Shown in pieces: positions 17,977 through 25,537 of a stretch of 64,000 bases of DNA. The position numbers and the translations under genes are program-made. Below the pieces are notes generated by a model that had not been told where the DNA came from, searched no databases, and worked only from the letters and a program-made list of their open reading frames with translations. The DNA comes from Bacillus thuringiensis (lineage in GTDB: Bacteria; Bacillota; Bacilli; Bacillales; Bacillaceae_G): the NCBI RefSeq assembly GCF_001182785.1, contig NZ_CP012099.1, positions 3,036,501 through 3,100,500 of the forward strand. The letters run 5' to 3'. Within the stretch, counting starts at the first letter, position 1. Each line of letters starts with the position of its first letter.

Positions 17977-18659
17977 ATTTTATACCCAATTCCCCAAACA
18001 GTTTTAATATAAATAGGATGTTTGGAATCCTCTTCAATTTTGTCTCTTATTTTTGTAATATGCACCATGACGGTATTATCTGATTTATAAAAAACTTCTT
18101 TCCAAACTGCTTCATATATTTTTGCTACACTCAGGACAATCCCTTTGTTGCGGGCAAGTAGTTCGAGAATAGCAAACTCTTTTGGAGTTAACCTTGTTTC
18201 TTTTCCCCTTACCCATACTTGACGAGTATCTGTATTTACGGTTAAGTCACCAATTTCTAGAATGCTTTTATTATGTTCTATGGACGTATTGTATTTTTTA
18301 AACCTTCTTAATTGGGATTTTACCCTAGCGATTAATTCTAGTGGGTTAAACGGTTTTGATAAATAATCGTCTGCACCAGAAGCTAGGCCCTGAATTTTGT
18401 CTATATCCTCAGATTTTGCAGATAGCATAATGATAGGCATATTGCGATCTTCCCTAATTTTCATACATGCTTCAATGCCATCCATATTCGGCATCATAAT
18501 ATCTAAAATAATCAAATCAAATTCCTTTTCTTCTAACAGTTGTAAAGCTTGTATAGCATCTTCTGCCTTTTGAGTTTTTAGACCTTCATTTTCCAAATAT
18601 ACAGAGATTAGATTTCTAATCTCTTTATCATCATCAACAATAAGAATTTTTGACTCCAT
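17973..18659 (-). CDS. OmpR-family response regulator
   Basis: 228 residues from ATG 18659, chosen for the GTGGAGG site just upstream and the receiver start MESKILIVDDD; the frame runs back to 18683. Receiver with phospho-Asp in LIILDIMMPNMDG, MLSAKS and YLSKPFNPLEL; winged-helix DNA-binding domain at the C-terminus (VMVHITKIRDKIEED ... TVWGIGYKI). First gene of the regulator-kinase operon, and the probable activator of the ABC genes beyond the terminator. Confidence 0.9.
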   Translation of the reverse strand: MESKILIVDDDKEIRNLISVYLENEGLKTQKAEDAIQALQLLEEKEFDLIILDIMMPNMDGIEACMKIREDRNMPIIMLSAKSEDIDKIQGLASGADDYLSKPFNPLELIARVKSQLRRFKKYNTSIEHNKSILEIGDLTVNTDTRQVWVRGKETRLTPKEFAILELLARNKGIVLSVAKIYEAVWKEVFYKSDNTVMVHITKIRDKIEEDSKHPIYIKTVWGIGYKI

Positions 18660-18787
18660 TTTATTCCTCCACATTAAATGCAATAAGTATACAATAAAGC
18701 ATATATTTGTTGTTACTTAGTTAATAAACTTAATAGAGATGATTTCTATCTTTTTTCTTTACTTAAGACGATTCTTTGTAAAATACA

Positions 18788-18815
18788 TAAAAAGACCGTC
18801 ACAGTATTGTGACGG
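18788..18815 (-). terminator. terminator of beta-lactamase gene
   Basis: CCGTCACA / TGTGACGG stem with a 4-base loop, followed on the minus strand by TCTTTTT, about 36 bases past the beta-lactamase stop. Confidence 0.85.
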
Positions 18816-18850
18816 AAAAACAGGAAAATTTCAATAACTAATTACTATTA

Positions 18851-19801
18851 TTATTTATTTGTAGTTTTTAAGGCATCTAACACTATTTTGGTTGCTTCTG
18901 CAATAAGCTTATCATCGTATTTAGCATCCTCTTTATCATGATTAGAAAGTATCGCAAGAACGATTGGCTTTTTATTTGGTGGCCAAATAATTGCGATATC
19001 ATTTCTGGTTCCATAAGATCCCGAGCCCGTCTTATCAGCTACTTCCCATCCTCCTGGAACTCCAGCACGAATTAAGTTGTCTCCCGTAGTATTCCTTTTC
19101 ATCCAATCTATTAATAAATCCCGTTTCTCAGTTGAAAGTACATCTCCTAGCGCAAAAGCCTGAAGACTAGTAGCTAATGCCTTTGGGGTACTAGTATCAT
19201 GTACGTCTCCTGGATGCACTTCGTTTAACTCTGGTTCAAAACGTTCAGGATTTGTAACGGTATCTCCTATTTCTCTCAGTGATTTTTTGAATTCACTAGG
19301 TCCACCTAATTGTTTAAGAATAAGATTTTGTGCAGTATTATCACTATATCGAAGGGAAGCATCTGCAAGCTCTTTCAGAGTCATACCCCTATCAACATAC
19401 TTTTCTGTAATTGGATTGTAATTAACAAGATCTTCACGAGTATACAAAACTCTTTGATTTAGATCTTCTATTGATTTCTTTTGTAAAAGTACTCCCACAG
19501 CTAAAGCTTTGTGGGTAGATGCGTATGCAAACCGTTTATCTGATTGATACGTAACGGTTTGATTCGTATCAGTGTCCAATGCATAAATACCGAGTTTAGC
19601 ATCAAATTCTTTTTCAAGTTTAACAAAAGAATCATTACCAGTAGTTTCTTGTTTGATTTGATTTGTTTGTTTCGTTTGTTTAGGTGATTCAGACTGAGTA
19701 TTGCCATCGGAACAGCCTATAAGCGTTGCACATGAAAGAAATACTACAGGTACCATCTTTTTGTAATGTAAAATGTTAAAAAACTTGTTTAAGACTATCA
19801 T
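18851..19801 (-). CDS. bla: class A beta-lactamase, lipoprotein (type III)
   Basis: 316 residues. The signal peptide ends ATLIGC, so Cys30 should be lipidated. Class A motifs are complete: nucleophile block STHK (Ser95, Lys98), SDN (153-155), the omega-loop Glu189 in EPELN, and KTG (257-259). Length, lipobox and sequence match my memory of B. cereus beta-lactamase III, the membrane-bound penicillinase. Between the canonical Ser and Lys it carries Thr-His, where Thr-Ser or Thr-Thr is common. No BlaR1/BlaI genes are adjacent. A palindrome 52-76 bases upstream may be an operator. Confidence 0.92.
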   Translation of the reverse strand: MIVLNKFFNILHYKKMVPVVFLSCATLIGCSDGNTQSESPKQTKQTNQIKQETTGNDSFVKLEKEFDAKLGIYALDTDTNQTVTYQSDKRFAYASTHKALAVGVLLQKKSIEDLNQRVLYTREDLVNYNPITEKYVDRGMTLKELADASLRYSDNTAQNLILKQLGGPSEFKKSLREIGDTVTNPERFEPELNEVHPGDVHDTSTPKALATSLQAFALGDVLSTEKRDLLIDWMKRNTTGDNLIRAGVPGGWEVADKTGSGSYGTRNDIAIIWPPNKKPIVLAILSNHDKEDAKYDDKLIAEATKIVLDALKTTNK

Positions 19802-19852
19802 ACATTTTCAACCTCTTTCAAGAATATATGGTTTTTCTAGGTGTTATACATA

Positions 19853-19877
19853 CCGATACAATTAAAGAGTGTATCGG
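19853..19877. promoter_or_regulatory. palindrome upstream of beta-lactamase
   Basis: CCGATACA then 9 bases then TGTATCGG, a perfect 8-bp inverted repeat with TACA/TGTA cores, in the 5' region of the beta-lactamase gene. TACA/TGTA half-sites are also the core of BlaI/MecI operators, but spacing and regulator are not established here. Confidence 0.35.
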
Positions 19878-20011
19878 ATATCACTCTTCTTGCATCTCAC
19901 TTTTCATAAAATGATTGAACTATCATGAACACCTGTTTTATACGTATACTTAATAGACAACCTAAGTAACAAGTTTGTTCCATTTTTATCAGTAGTCGTA
20001 TCTAGAAACCT

Positions 20012-20047
20012 AAAAAAGTCCATTTAGAAGATTTAAATGGACTTTTT
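20012..20047 (-). terminator. bidirectional terminator after DUF5412 gene
   Basis: AAAAAGTCCATTTA / TAAATGGACTTTTT with A and T flanks on both sides, 63 bases downstream of the DUF5412 gene stop on the minus strand. Confidence 0.8.
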
Positions 20048-20109
20048 CACTCATATAATACTATCTATAGTTAAACGAATAAGATTAAATACATTTAAAT
20101 TTTCTTGTT

Positions 20110-20538
20110 TTATCTAATAAACTGTTTAGGCATTTCTTTAACGTGCTTATCATCATCACGCCAATCATAGGTTTCTTTCTGCGAAACATCTAAAGTTTGA
20201 TCTCCAATTCTAACAATATTCTTATTTACCCATTCAATATATGGATCGGTATCTGGATAATTCCAATATATATTTTTCTCTGAATCTGTATCAAGGTTAA
20301 CTAATTCACCCCTAACAGCATCCGCACTTAATGATCCTGCATTATGAAAATAAGTCTTGATGAGATATTTTCCATCTGGAGATTTCACTGTTCGAATTAA
20401 TTCCCCTTTTGGAACACCTTGCAAACTAAAAAGTTTCCAATATCCAAATCCAATTATAATTACTAACATAGTAAGTATAGTTAGTAATACTTTTCTTTTT
20501 GTTTTTTTAATTTCACCTTTTGTATTTATAATACTCAT
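20110..20538 (-). CDS. DUF5412-family membrane-anchored protein
   Basis: 142 residues. A basic N-terminus (KKTKRK), one membrane helix (16-36), then an extracytoplasmic domain with IRTVKSPDGKYLIKTYFHN, SADAVRGELV and IYWNYPDTDPYIEW. These blocks match my memory of the DUF5412 family of Bacillus, which has no assigned function. It stands alone, with a terminator downstream and a TATACCATT/AATGGTATA inverted repeat (20573-20595) just before its start. Confidence 0.65.
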   Translation of the reverse strand: MSIINTKGEIKKTKRKVLLTILTMLVIIIGFGYWKLFSLQGVPKGELIRTVKSPDGKYLIKTYFHNAGSLSADAVRGELVNLDTDSEKNIYWNYPDTDPYIEWVNKNIVRIGDQTLDVSQKETYDWRDDDKHVKEMPKQFIR

Positions 20539-20659
20539 TCAACTCCATTCCACAGAATACATACCATATTATACCATTAAATAAATGGTATAATATATCA
20601 AAAATAAAAATCCTCTCGTAATAGTATTATAAAAAGGGCATGGGATGGTCTCCCTATTT

Positions 20660-20716
20660 ATAAAGTGAAACTTTAATCCCCCTCACCAATCGGGCTACCC
20701 GTTAATGCGGGATAAA
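20660..20716. repeat. minimal bcr1 derivative without hairpins
   Basis: 57 bp: left end ATAAAGTGAAACTTTAATC joined to CCCCTCACCAATCGGGC and the right end TACCCGTTAATGCGGGATAAA. Both large hairpins are missing; only the short central block and the ends remain. Confidence 0.75.
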
Positions 20717-21211
20717 CATGAAAATTCCCCTTTAAGAAAAATATAAAAAATCAGACAGTATACTTGAATTGCTTTTCGCAAGAGAATATACTAGTAAAAC
20801 AGGCTATGACGTTCCTTCCTTCTAACTTCTTTGGCGAAATAGGGATGTTACTTTCCTGTTAAACACATAGGCTATGACAATTCTTCCTTCTTTGTAGAAA
20901 TTTCAAATTATTTTAGAGTTGTCAATTTCCTATGAAAAATAATTAGACTATAAAACCTCTTTCTTCTTTGGGATTGAATAAACTCTAGTTTATCAACCAT
21001 TGATGTAGAGGTTTTCTTTTCTTAATTAACAAATTACCACTTAACAACTAAATGTTATACCTCTAATTTTTCACTAAAAAATAGCTATGTACCCTCTGTG
21101 CATTTCTCTACAATTAGTGTGTTTATGCATGTAAAAATAAAAATCTACCACTGAAAGGAGGACAGTCAGACTATTCCCCTCTTTTATAAGGAGTGAAGAG
21201 CTGGCGTTCTC
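20717..21211. other. long leader region before TerD-like gene
   Basis: No gene is supported. It holds a degenerate direct repeat starting AGGCTATGAC (20801 and 20869), a long-loop inverted repeat AAAACCTCT / AGAGGTTTT (near 20954 and 21009), and two ribosome-like sites (AAAGGAGG near 21156, AAGGAGTG near 21188). The second is about 18 bases from the start codon of the next gene, unusually far. Confidence 0.4.
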
Positions 21212-23323
21212 ATGAAAAATTCTATTTACATAAGAAGAAGTTTGAAAGTAATTATAAAAAGAGAAGAAAATAAACTACCGAACATTTATTTAGCCACTGT
21301 TTTAAAAAACTTGGAAAGTTTAGGATTTACTTTCTCCGAGCCTTTAATAGAAGAGTTGCAAACACTTTCGGTTGATGCATTCACATCGTTTTACAAAGAG
21401 TTAGTAAAACATTTAAAAGAAATGGTTGGTGCACATATTCAATTTACTCCTATGTATCCAAACTTTCCGCAACAAATGATGGATTTAAGTGACGCTGATT
21501 TATACATCAATGCCGTTATTCATTATGTGACGTTACGCCTACCTGTATCAAAAGTAGAAGAACGACTTCCTCTTTTAGATAGAGTTGATTTGAAAGTTAT
21601 TGACTTAGGAGGTGAAGAAGATTTCACTCAAATGATTTCTCAATTGATTAGTGCAAACAGCTCTATTTCCTCAACTGATAAGACAGATGTAGAATGGGCT
21701 ATTACACATACTGAAGATGTTTCCTGTTTTCTACCTAATGTAATTCCTCATAAGGAAAATATGTCTTTTATAATTGGGGTTTTATTAATAAACAGAAAAA
21801 TATCAGCCGATGCTGCTGCAAAGTATTTTAAAACAGCAACTGATGTTCTTCGCCTTGCAGTTGCTTTATCTGAAGGCGATGTGAGTTTAGCAACCTCTGT
21901 TCGATTCAAGAAGTTTAACCGAACAGAAAGACGCTTCCTTTTAGGCTTGTTAGAGCAATGCGGAAACAGTACCGAAGATATGCTTCGATACAAAAAACGT
22001 TGGATTCGTTTAGGTGAAATTCTTCATCCAGCAGAATATCATACTCGTTTCCCAAAAACCCACCGAGCGTTTGAGATTCTTCGCAACAACATTAAAGTTG
22101 AAACATTTAATGGAAAAATAGAAGCAGCTTTGTTGAATCGTGATATCATGACAGCGAAAAATCTTTTAAAAACTCGCCCGGGGGAATTTGCCAGACGCTT
22201 GGATCATTTAATCCGTTTATGTAGTGATAAGTCAACAGATGTTTTCAATATTCTCGAAGAGTTTCTAAGTATAATAGGAAACGTTTCTACTCCTGTATTA
22301 CTTCAACTCACGGCTCATTTTAAGCATCGAAATGATAAAAATGAATTTCGTACCTTTTTTCCAAAGGGAAATGTAGCCAAAGCTATAGGTATTGAAAATA
22401 CACTTCCATTTATCTCAGAGGATATTTGTTTAATGATTGTAAAAATGTGTGAAGATACTTTAAAAAAGCGCTTCGCAGAACTTCCAAGTCTCGGAAAAGT
22501 ATTTTTGGATGAACAGTTAAAAAATCACTTAGTTCCCTTCTCTCAACGTTCAGCCAGCAAAGCGCTTCGCACATTATCTCGAGGAAGTAAAGTAGATTTA
22601 CCAGAAGGAGATACAATTCGTTTTTTCCTATGGTGGAAAGAAGGCTATGTGAATGGACAACATACAGGACGCGTTGACATTGATTTGTCTGCTGCAATGT
22701 ACGACGAAGATTGGCAATACAAAGAACATGTCTCCTTCACAAACTTACGTTCAAAAAATTTCAAGGCCTACCATAGCGGAGATATTACTTCTGCACCAAA
22801 AGGGGCATCTGAATTCATTGATTTCGATATTCCGTCTGTGCTGAAATATGGTGGACGCTATGTGGTCATGACTTTGCTTTCTTACACAGACCAACCGTAT
22901 AAAGATTTACCAGAATGCTTTACTGGTTGGATGGTTCGTCAATATCCTGGTTCAGGTGAAATATTTGAACCTTCTACTGTTCAAGATAAAGTGGATATTA
23001 CTGCCGACACCCAAATCTCTATTCCAGTTATTTTAGACTTAAAGGAACGAAAATTGATTTGGACAGATTTGTCTCTTACAAGAGATCTAACTTATGATAA
23101 TACCATCGAGGCTAATCAAAAAGGTATGATACTAGTTGGAAAGGCTTTAACTAATTTAGTTAAACCGAATTTATATGACTTGTTCCGATTACATATTGAA
23201 GCTAGAGGTGAACTCGTTCAAGACATCAAGGAAGCAGAAAGCATTTTTTCTTTGGATAAAGGGATTACTCCTTTCGATATCGAAAAAATAATATCTGATT
23301 TTATAGCTGACCCACAAGGCTAA
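21212..23323 (+). CDS. large protein with C-terminal TerD-like domain
   Basis: 703 residues, no signal peptide or membrane helix, so cytoplasmic. Residues 20-450 are helical without a family I can name. From about 465 comes a beta-rich domain: FLWWKEG, GRVDIDLSAAMYDEDW, VSFTNLRS, AYHSGDITSAPKGASEFIDFD, RYVVMTLLSYTDQP. This follows the TerD pattern (D-x-D-L-D-A-S followed by HxGD and a phosphate-stress-type strand series), and Asp-rich loops there bind Ca in TerD. No other ter genes are adjacent. A TGA lies 18 bases upstream of ATG 21212, so the frame cannot extend further. Confidence 0.6.
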   Translation: MKNSIYIRRSLKVIIKREENKLPNIYLATVLKNLESLGFTFSEPLIEELQTLSVDAFTSFYKELVKHLKEMVGAHIQFTPMYPNFPQQMMDLSDADLYINAVIHYVTLRLPVSKVEERLPLLDRVDLKVIDLGGEEDFTQMISQLISANSSISSTDKTDVEWAITHTEDVSCFLPNVIPHKENMSFIIGVLLINRKISADAAAKYFKTATDVLRLAVALSEGDVSLATSVRFKKFNRTERRFLLGLLEQCGNSTEDMLRYKKRWIRLGEILHPAEYHTRFPKTHRAFEILRNNIKVETFNGKIEAALLNRDIMTAKNLLKTRPGEFARRLDHLIRLCSDKSTDVFNILEEFLSIIGNVSTPVLLQLTAHFKHRNDKNEFRTFFPKGNVAKAIGIENTLPFISEDICLMIVKMCEDTLKKRFAELPSLGKVFLDEQLKNHLVPFSQRSASKALRTLSRGSKVDLPEGDTIRFFLWWKEGYVNGQHTGRVDIDLSAAMYDEDWQYKEHVSFTNLRSKNFKAYHSGDITSAPKGASEFIDFDIPSVLKYGGRYVVMTLLSYTDQPYKDLPECFTGWMVRQYPGSGEIFEPSTVQDKVDITADTQISIPVILDLKERKLIWTDLSLTRDLTYDNTIEANQKGMILVGKALTNLVKPNLYDLFRLHIEARGELVQDIKEAESIFSLDKGITPFDIEKIISDFIADPQG

Positions 23324-23368
23324 CTACATTACAGACATTGATAATGTGTGGAAAATATCATCTATATG

Positions 23369-23407
23369 AAACAGGACCTGACAGATGAATATCAGGTCCT
23401 GTTTTTT
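23369..23407 (+). terminator. terminator after TerD-like gene
   Basis: AAACAGGACCTGA pairs with TCAGGTCCTGTTT and is followed by T residues, 46 bases after the stop. A nearly identical stem (GACCTGAT...ATCAGGTC) occurs at 29330-29365 behind an HU gene tail. Confidence 0.85.
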
Positions 23408-23462
23408 ATTTAGTAGATACTAAAATAGTCCGGTTAATCACTATTTATCTAAATACACTATA

Positions 23463-23954
23463 CTAATGAATAAGCAACGCTACTAATAATGCCGACACAC
23501 TTAACATACACGTTAAGGTACGCAAGTGATTCAGCAATGTCCAACGTGATTCAAATCGGACTCTAAGTTCAGCCCAACCAGAATCTCTTACAGGTAGTTC
23601 CGCCGAGATGATTACTCTATTCATCGGGAGGTTTCCTGTGAAGGTGATCAGTAGCGTGGCGACATAACTGATCAATGCGATTGCGCCTAAAACGACTGTA
23701 TCAAATTGCTGTAAGTAAACGGATAATACAACAAAACCAACCTGTGCTATAAGAGCACCGTTTGAAATAAAAAGAAACATCGGATTGGCCACTGATGAAG
23801 TAAAGTGTCTAACGGAAAGAACGAAGGTACGATCATCCGCATTACGAAGACCAGGCATGACTGAATTAGAGTATGCAAAAACAATTCCAGCAACAATACT
23901 TGTCGTTAATATAGAAAAAAACGCTAAGAACTTAAATAATAATAATTCATTCAT
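23463..23954 (-). CDS. DUF1772 (anthrone-oxygenase-like) membrane protein
   Basis: 163 residues, four membrane helices (about 7-30, 55-78, 83-105, 140-162). GIVFAYSNSVMPGLR near the start and the TGNLPMNRVI block in the middle are typical of DUF1772 proteins, relatives of fungal anthrone oxygenases. It is downstream of the DoxX gene in the same direction and is probably regulated by the MarR protein next door. Enzymatic activity in bacteria is not established. Confidence 0.75.
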   Translation of the reverse strand: MNELLLFKFLAFFSILTTSIVAGIVFAYSNSVMPGLRNADDRTFVLSVRHFTSSVANPMFLFISNGALIAQVGFVVLSVYLQQFDTVVLGAIALISYVATLLITFTGNLPMNRVIISAELPVRDSGWAELRVRFESRWTLLNHLRTLTCMLSVSALLVALLIH

Positions 23955-24037
23955 ATGTTTTCACATCCCCTATTTATAAAATAATTACAAAATGATTTCA
24001 ACTTAAACGCATAGCGTGTAACGGTTTTTAGTTATGT

Positions 24038-24391
24038 TTAAAAAATATGATATAAACTTACCCCTAAACTGAGGACGAACAAGACAAGCGCAGGTATTGC
24101 TTTCTTAAAAGGATCTCTTGCTAATACAATAAGAGTAAGTGCCGCCGCAAGCATCGTACCACCTAACAAGAATCCTGCTACTAAGGCTGCTACCGGAATC
24201 CAAATACCTATCAACATTCCAATCGCTCCTACAATCTCAAAAGCTCCAGTTAAGAAATTAAAGAAAGAAGGTAAACCAAATCTTTTAAACTCATCTGCCA
24301 TTTTCCCGGATATAATTTTCGTTCCTGTCATTAAAAAGAACACAAATAACACAGCTTTTATAACATTAATTAAAATTAAAATAGTAATCAC
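24038..24391 (-). CDS. DoxX-family membrane protein
   Basis: 117 residues, four membrane helices. GTKIISGKMADEFKRFGLPSFF followed by TGAFEIVGAIGMLIGIW and the LARDPFKKAIPALVLFVLSL ending fit the DoxX/DoxX-like family of small redox-linked membrane proteins. It starts with GTG 24391. Two MarR-type palindromes lie upstream (24471-24488 and 24583-24602), and the DUF1772 gene follows, so the two probably form an operon induced by a small lipophilic or oxidising compound. Confidence 0.75.
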   Translation of the reverse strand: MITILILINVIKAVLFVFFLMTGTKIISGKMADEFKRFGLPSFFNFLTGAFEIVGAIGMLIGIWIPVAALVAGFLLGGTMLAAALTLIVLARDPFKKAIPALVLFVLSLGVSLYHIF

Positions 24392-24470
24392 ATCTTTCTT
24401 ATTATTTGATAAAAACTCAGTATCGTTCAGGTAGTTGCCATTACCCTTTTCAATAGGAAACAGATAAAAC

Positions 24471-24488
24471 TACATGCTATAGCATGTA
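24471..24488. promoter_or_regulatory. MarR-type operator (DoxX promoter)
   Basis: TACATGCTATAGCATGTA is a perfect 18-bp palindrome 80 bases upstream of the DoxX start. The same core recurs at 24583-24602 and 25150-25167, on both sides of the MarR gene. Confidence 0.65.
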
Positions 24489-24582
24489 TAAGACAAAAAT
24501 TGAGTGATATTAGATATGAAAATGATTCTGAATCCATATCATACAAAATACAACTCTCCCTATCCTCCTTCGAAAAAAAAAA

Positions 24583-24602
24583 TATATGCTATAGCACATA
24601 TA
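24583..24602. promoter_or_regulatory. second MarR-type operator (DoxX side)
   Basis: TATATGCTATAGCACATATA, a palindrome with one mismatched pair sharing the GCTATAGC core with 24471-24488. It lies between the MarR terminator and the DoxX promoter region. Confidence 0.55.
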
Positions 24603-24610
24603 TAACAAAG

Positions 24611-24645
24611 CTTGTTCCTTATAAATAGCATCAATAAGGAACAAG
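24611..24645 (-). terminator. terminator of the MarR gene
   Basis: CTTGTTCCTTAT pairs with ATAAGGAACAAG immediately after the MarR stop codon, followed by T-rich sequence on the minus strand. Confidence 0.8.
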
Positions 24646-24647
24646 TA

Positions 24648-25067
24648 TTAATAGCGTGTACCATATAATTTGTTTAATAATGTTTTTAATTGTTCGATTT
24701 CTTCCTCACTCAAATTACTCGTAACAAAATTGTGAGCGTCTTGAACCACAGGCAAGATTGCTTTTTTTAACTCGTCACCTTTTTCAGTTAAAAAAAGGTT
24801 ATGTGAACGCCTATCTTGTTCATTCAAAGTCTTCTTTACAATCTCTTTTCTCTCCATTGACTGTATCATTCTTACGACTGTAGTTTGATCTTTATCAATA
24901 GCTTCTGCTAATTCTCTTTGGGTAGTGCTCCTTTGGCTGCTAAGAACACTAATAATACCCCACTGCTCTGGGGTAACTCCATAAGGCTTTAACCTCTTCG
25001 TAAAATAATTGGACATTTTCACATCAGTACGATGGACAAGATAGCCTATTAAATCATGTAAGTTCAT
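24648..25067 (-). CDS. MarR-family transcriptional regulator
   Basis: 139 residues. GYLVHRTDVKMSNYFTKRLKPYGVTPEQWGIISVL starts the dimer/winged-helix core; the recognition-helix region is STTQRELAEAIDKDQTTVVRMIQSMERKEIV, and the wing DRRSHNLFLTEKG carries the conserved D-x-R. ATG 25067 has AGAGGTGAT upstream. Palindromes with the GCTATAGC core flank the gene, so it probably represses itself and the DoxX-DUF1772 operon. No redox Cys is present, which argues for a ligand-sensing rather than OhrR-type mechanism. Confidence 0.88.
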   Translation of the reverse strand: MNLHDLIGYLVHRTDVKMSNYFTKRLKPYGVTPEQWGIISVLSSQRSTTQRELAEAIDKDQTTVVRMIQSMERKEIVKKTLNEQDRRSHNLFLTEKGDELKKAILPVVQDAHNFVTSNLSEEEIEQLKTLLNKLYGTRY

Positions 25068-25149
25068 GTATCACCTCTATAAATTAAAATATAAAATGGA
25101 TATAGCATACGAGCCAATCATTCACGATAAATTTGTTTGTTTCACTAAA

Positions 25150-25167
25150 TACATGCTATGACATGTA
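25150..25167. promoter_or_regulatory. MarR-type operator upstream of MarR gene
   Basis: TACATGCTATGACATGTA, matching the 24471-24488 palindrome at 16 of 18 positions. A further half-site, TATAGCATA, is at 25101-25109. It lies between the MarR start and a divergent reading frame with a strong AAAGGAGG site. Confidence 0.6.
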
Positions 25168-25188
25168 TATTAAAGGAGGTCATTTTAA

Positions 25189-25239
25189 TTGTCAAATTAT
25201 TTATCTATTCTAAGGCAAAATTCATCCCATACGTTATAG
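25189..25239 (+). pseudogene. probable start of a lost divergent gene (MFS-like)
   Basis: TTG 25189 has AAAGGAGG 9 bases upstream and reads MSNYLSILRQNSSHTL before a stop. The peptide resembles the cytosolic opening of many MFS exporters, and MarR genes are often divergent from such exporters. The rest up to 25430 shows no continuing frame. A functional short peptide cannot be excluded. Confidence 0.3.
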
Positions 25240-25436
25240 AAGGTATCCCTAATTTGATAAATCCCCCAACGATTTGACACTGTGCTTAAAACTGTTCAGC
25301 CAGTGTGCAAAGGTTTATTTTAAATTCCATCAAGAAATTAGTTAACACCTTGCCCTTCAAGCAAAGATTATATAGCTTTGGTTTCATATGAGATTTTTTC
25401 TTTTTCTACAGTATCAGTCCAGCTTATTAAAAATAA

Positions 25437-25473
25437 GAAAATCCCGTATTCAATAATAAATACAGGATTTTTA
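25437..25473 (-). terminator. terminator of the P450 gene
   Basis: AAAATCCCGTATT / AATACAGGATTTTT with one mismatch, about 65 bases beyond the P450 stop codon on the minus strand. Confidence 0.7.
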
Positions 25474-25537
25474 TAAATGAGTTATTCACTTATTCGAAAG
25501 AAGTTCATTAGTTACTACGTATATAATTAAGACAAAC

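Noticed and set aside
20801..20905. Direct repeat AGGCTATGAC as a mobile element end
   Set aside because: The two copies diverge after 10 bases and no matching inverted ends or target duplication were found.
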